This document shows positions 5,509 to 8,229 of a stretch of DNA of 8,229 nt, piece after piece. Within the stretch, counting starts at the first letter, position 1. Each line of letters starts with the position of its first letter. The stretch lies in NCBI GenBank assembly GCA_015258095.1, contig JABZIV010000058.1:1-8229 (forward strand), given 5' to 3'. A program made the position numbers and the translations under genes. The stretch is from Lachnospiraceae bacterium. Its GTDB lineage: Bacteria; Bacillota; Clostridia; Lachnospirales; Lachnospiraceae. The notes under the pieces were generated by a model. The model was not told the DNA's origin. It saw only the letters and a list, made by a program, of their open reading frames with translations, and did no database searches.

Positions 5509-6816
5509 ATGGGAAAATTAAGAGTTGTTCAATATATTAACCAGTTCTTCGCTCAAGTCGGTGGAGAGGATAAGGCTGATTATCCTATGGAGTATCATGA
5601 GGGCCCAATGGGACCGGGACTTGCATTCCAGCAGGCTTTCGGAGACCAGGCGGAAATCATCGGAACCATCGTCTGCGGAGACAGCTACTTCGGTGAGAAT
5701 ACCGATAAGGTAAAGCCGGAGATTTTAAAGAAAGTTGCAGAGCTGAAGCCGGATCTTTTCATTGCGGGACCTGCATTCAATGCCGGACGTTACGGATTTG
5801 CCTGCGCAACTATCGCTGTTGCCGTACAGGATGAACTGCATATCCCGGTTATAACCGGTATGTATGTAGAGAACCCGGGTGCTGATGAAGCGAAGAGTAA
5901 GGTTTACATCGTTTCCACAAAGAACAGCGCTGCCGGTATGAGAGACGCCGTAAAGAAGATGGCTCCTCTCGGATTGAAGATAGCTCGCGGAGAGCACATC
6001 GGATCCTCCGCAGAAGAGGGATATATCCCGCAGGGCAACCGTGTAAACTTCTTTGAAGAGGAAAGAGGATCGAAACGTGCGGTTAAGATGCTTCTTGCAA
6101 AGATTAGCGGAAAGCCGTTTACAACCGAGTATCCGATGCCGTCTTTCGATAGAGTAGACCCGATGCCCGCAGTGAAGGACCTTTCCAAGGCCACTATTGC
6201 ACTGGTTACCTCCGGCGGTATTGTTCCGAAGGGCAATCCGGATCACATTGAGTCTTCCAATGCGACTCGTTACGGTGAGTACTCCATCAAGGGAGTCAAT
6301 GATTTAACTGCCGAGACGTATGAGACTGCACACGGCGGATATGATCCGAGCTATGCAAACCAGGATGCGGATCGTGTTCTTCCGGTGGATGTTTTAAGAG
6401 ACCTGGAGAAGGAAGGAAAAATCGGAAAGCTTTACGATTATTTCTTCACAACTGTGGGTAACGGAACCGCTGTTGCTTCCGCAAAGAAGTTCTCCGAGGA
6501 AATCGGTGCAAAACTGAAGAAAGACCATGTAGATGCGGTCATTCTGACCAGCACGTGAGGAACCTGTACACGTTGCGGTGCAACGATGGTTAAAGGTATC
6601 GAAGCTACAGGAATTCCTGTTGTTCACATTTGTACAGTTACACCTATTTCTATGACGGTAGGTGCAAACCGTATCGTTCCGGCTATTGCAATTCCTCACC
6701 CACTTGGCAATCCGTCCTTAAAGCCTGAGGAAGAGAAGGCATTGAGAAGAAAGATTGTAGAGAAAGCTTTACATGCACTCACTGTGGATGTAGATAAGCA
6801 GACAATTTTCAAGTAA
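5509..6816 (+). CDS. grdB: Glycine reductase selenoprotein B, GrdB (Sec-containing), copy 2
   Basis: This is the substrate-binding selenoprotein of glycine reductase protein B, which with processed GrdE transfers the carboxymethyl group of glycine to selenoprotein A. The 435-residue frame runs from ATG 5509 to TAA 6814-6816 with one in-frame TGA at 6556-6558. This is codon 350, in TST-U-GTCTRCGA, giving U350-x2-C353-x2-C356, the same position as copy 1. After the TGA, homology continues (GIPVVHICT, GANRIVPAIAIPHPLG) to a normal C-terminus, so the TGA must be decoded as selenocysteine. ATG 5509 is preferred over upstream in-frame TTG 5470 because AAGGAG (5497-5502) lies 6 nt before it and the protein then starts like copy 1. 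It is 10 nt from the grdE stop. No grdA, grdC or grdD follows; a terminator-like hairpin ends the unit. Decoding requires SelA-D functions encoded elsewhere. Confidence 0.95.
6556..6591 (+). promoter_or_regulatory. UGA Sec codon with bacterial SECIS-like hairpin, copy 2
   Basis: TGA 6556-6558 is followed by a perfect stem CGTTGC (6571-6576) / GCAACG (6580-6585) with loop GGT (6577-6579). A lower stem AACC (6561-6564) / GGTT (6588-6591) is possible. The loop starts 18 nt after the UGA, exactly as in copy 1. Three of the six stem pairs differ from copy 1 and remain Watson-Crick in both, which supports selection on RNA structure. Confidence 0.82.
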
Positions 6817-6826
6817 TTGGATTCTA

Positions 6827-6870
6827 TTTCCTCTTGGGGGCAGAGACCCTGCCCCCGCTTTTAGAGGAAA
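6827..6870 (+). terminator. GC-rich hairpin terminator after grdB
   Basis: GGGGGCAG (6836-6843) pairs with CTGCCCCC (6849-6856) around a 5-nt loop and is followed by GCTTTT. An outer stem TTTCCTCT (6827-6834) / AGAGGAAA (6863-6870) is also possible and would embrace the short T-run. It begins 10 nt after the grdB stop, so it probably separates the grdX-grdE-grdB transcript from trxB. The T-run is short, so readthrough into trxB is possible. Confidence 0.75.
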
Positions 6871-6965
6871 ATGGATTAGAACTTATTTATAATAAAAAGG
6901 ATTTTATAAGAAATTTCTTGTGCGTTTTTATGAAAAGACAGCTTTTTTAACAGTGTAACATCGTG

Positions 6966-6971
6966 TATAAT
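6966..6971 (+). promoter_or_regulatory. Possible -10 box of a trxB promoter
   Basis: A perfect TATAAT lies about 100 nt before trxB, beyond the grdB terminator. The -35 is poor: TTTTTT at 6943-6948 gives a 17-nt spacer, while the better TTAACA (6947-6952) leaves only 13 nt. If used, it gives trxB a leader of roughly 95 nt in which I recognise no known riboswitch. Confidence 0.4.
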
Positions 6972-7069
6972 AAATTGTGCTATTTTTAAATTCGGGTTTT
7001 ACTGTACTGCGGTGGATTCAAAAGCAGGCAGATACTATACATGTTTAAGGAAGGAGATTACGAGAAACT

Positions 7070-8017
7070 ATGTCAAAGCTTTATGATGTTTTGATTTTAG
7101 GAGCCGGACCCGGAGGACTTGCAGCAGGACTCTATTCCGGAAGAGCAAGACTTTCTACCTGTATCATTGAGAAGGGGCAGGATGGCGGACAGATTGCCAT
7201 TACAGACTCTATTGAGAACTACCCCGGACAGATTGTAGAAGGAGAGTCCGGACCGTCCCTGATTAAGAGGATGACAGAACAGGCTGAAAAGTTCGGTTGT
7301 GATCGTGTACATGATACGATTAAGTCTGTAGAATTAGAGGGAAATGTAAAGAAAGTCATCGGAATCAACGGTACTTATGAAGGAAAGACTTTGATTATTG
7401 CGACCGGTGCGAATCCCCGTCCGATTGGATGCAAGGGAGAGAAGGAGTTCCTCGGCAAGGGTGTCTCCTACTGTGCAACCTGCGATGCGAACTTCTTTGA
7501 AGGCCTTCCGGTGTTTGTAGTCGGTGGCGGCGATTCCGCGGTGGAAGAAGCCATGTATCTGACGAAGTTTGCCAGTTCCGTAACGCTGATTCATAGAAGA
7601 CATGAATTAAGAGCCGCTAAGTCCATTCAGGAGAAGGCATTCAAAAACGAGAAGCTGCATATCATGTGGGATACGATTGTAGAAGAGCTCGACGGCGATG
7701 ACATCTTGCAGAAGATCAAAGTGAAGAATGTGGTTACCGGTGAGGAAAAGGTACTGGAGGCCAGCGAGGAAGACGGTATGTTCGGTATTTTCGGATTCAT
7801 CGGAAGAATTCCGACGACGGAGATTTTTGAAGATACGAATCTGAAGATGGATGAAAGAGGCTATATCCCGACAGATGAAGATATGCACACCAATATTCCC
7901 GGTGTATTTACGGTAGGAGATGTTCGTGTAAAGAGTCTTCGGCAGGTCGTTACCGCGGCGGCTGACGGTGCAATTGCCGCAACACAGGCGGAGAAATATA
8001 TCAACGAAATGGAATAG
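7070..8017 (+). CDS. trxB: Thioredoxin reductase (NADPH-type flavoprotein)
   Basis: This 315-residue FAD protein reduces thioredoxin, which in this setting returns electrons to the glycine/sarcosine/betaine reductase complex. Visible in order are the FAD dinucleotide motif GAGPGG (residues 11-16), the redox disulphide C135-A-T-C138, the NAD(P)-binding GGGDSA (152-157), a phosphate-binding HRRHELRA segment (175-182) and the C-terminal FAD motif TVGDVRVKSLRQVVTAAADG (from about 281). The HRR and GGGDSA motifs argue for NADPH use rather than the ferredoxin-dependent clostridial variants that lack them. The active site reads CATCDA, where the textbook enzyme has CATCDG. The Shine-Dalgarno AAGGAG (7051-7056) is 13 nt from ATG 7070, longer than usual, but the protein starts exactly as family members do (SKLYDVLILGAGPGG). 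It lies 253 nt after grdB behind a hairpin and 106 nt before trxA. Length is typical. Confidence 0.96.
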   Translation: MSKLYDVLILGAGPGGLAAGLYSGRARLSTCIIEKGQDGGQIAITDSIENYPGQIVEGESGPSLIKRMTEQAEKFGCDRVHDTIKSVELEGNVKKVIGINGTYEGKTLIIATGANPRPIGCKGEKEFLGKGVSYCATCDANFFEGLPVFVVGGGDSAVEEAMYLTKFASSVTLIHRRHELRAAKSIQEKAFKNEKLHIMWDTIVEELDGDDILQKIKVKNVVTGEEKVLEASEEDGMFGIFGFIGRIPTTEIFEDTNLKMDERGYIPTDEDMHTNIPGVFTVGDVRVKSLRQVVTAAADGAIAATQAEKYINEME

Positions 8018-8111
8018 CTTTTCCGCATGAATTCGCTTTTGGAGAGGAGGAAGTTTTTCTTCCCTTTTCCGGAAGAACGGATGAATAGAGTGTAGACTAT
8101 TTTATATTTAT

Positions 8112-8119
8112 AAAGGAGG
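8112..8119 (+). promoter_or_regulatory. Ribosome binding site of trxA
   Basis: AAAGGAGG lies 4 nt before ATG 8124 and fixes that start; the spacing is short but the core is perfect. Confidence 0.7.
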
Positions 8120-8123
8120 CAAT

Positions 8124-8229
8124 ATGTTAGAAGTAAATAAGGACAACTTTGAAGAGGAAGTTTTGAAGGCACAGGGATATGTTTTCGTTGATTTCTTCGG
8201 AGACGGATGTGTTCCGTGTGCAGCGCTTA
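8124..8229 (+). CDS. trxA: Thioredoxin, N-terminal part (3' truncated by window end)
   Basis: The first 35 codons read MLEVNKDNFEEEVLKA, then a hydrophobic strand VFVDFFGDGCVPCAAL that matches the thioredoxin beta-strand leading into the active site. The disulphide motif is GCVPC (Cys29 and Cys32) instead of the canonical WCGPC. From memory, non-canonical active sites occur in thioredoxins of glycine-reductase-using anaerobes, but I cannot verify this exact variant. It is the electron carrier between TrxB and the selenoprotein reductase. It starts 106 nt after trxB, is probably co-transcribed with it, and continues beyond the window, so about two thirds of the gene is missing. Confidence 0.92.
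   Translation, partial: MLEVNKDNFEEEVLKAQGYVFVDFFGDGCVPCAAL

Noticed and set aside
1..8229. CRISPR array, tRNA, rRNA, insertion sequence or phage attachment site
   Set aside because: I saw no regularly spaced repeats, tRNA-like cloverleaf, transposase-like product or terminal inverted repeats.

Overview
The window comes from an anaerobic, amino-acid-fermenting Gram-positive bacterium, most likely a member of the Clostridia (Bacillota). The reasons are two Stickland-type selenocysteine reductase modules of the glycine/sarcosine/betaine reductase family, a glycine riboswitch, strong purine-rich Shine-Dalgarno sequences (GGAG/AAGGAGG) and AT-rich, A-skewed intergenic DNA. The exact species cannot be read from the sequence. 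All convincing genes are on the + strand.

Region 1 (1-3095). The window opens inside a GrdE-type proprotein gene (grdE/grdG/grdI class, 5' end missing). It is followed by a complete GrdB-type selenoprotein gene (459-1775) that reads through an in-frame TGA as selenocysteine 350, and then, after a large terminator-like hairpin, by a YkvI-type multi-pass membrane transporter (1914-3095). This is a second, paralogous substrate-activating 'protein B' module. Its substrate (sarcosine, betaine or another N-alkylated glycine) cannot be decided from sequence alone. The transporter is a reasonable candidate for importing that substrate, but this is inferred only from position.

Region 2 (3096-3568). 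About 470 bases without a credible gene. It holds a hairpin just after the transporter, a striking 55-nt near-perfect palindrome (27-nt arms around one base), and then an AT-rich, A-rich stretch with no recognisable gene.

Region 3 (3569-6870). A promoter-like sequence is followed by a single glycine riboswitch aptamer (about 3617-3708) and a strong intrinsic terminator (3717-3758). Then come grdX (3785-4183), grdE (4218-5498, TTG start, pyruvoyl-precursor cysteine 242) and a second Sec-containing grdB (5509-6816), closed by a GC-rich hairpin. Placement under a glycine riboswitch makes this pair the likely true glycine-specific protein B.

Region 4 (6871-8229). trxB (7070-8017) and the 5' end of trxA (8124-end, GCVPC active site) encode the thioredoxin system that re-reduces the reductase: NADPH -> TrxB -> TrxA -> selenoprotein A/B. 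The genes for selenoprotein A (grdA) and the acetyl-phosphate-forming protein C (grdC, grdD) are not in the window, so the complex must be completed by genes elsewhere.

The most notable sequence-level observations are: (a) the two TGA codons, each followed at identical spacing by a perfect 6-bp hairpin with a GGT loop, whose stems differ between the copies by compensatory changes; (b) the single-aptamer glycine switch on grdX-grdE-grdB; (c) a duplicated protein-B module linked to a YkvI-type transporter; and (d) the long palindrome at 3163-3217.
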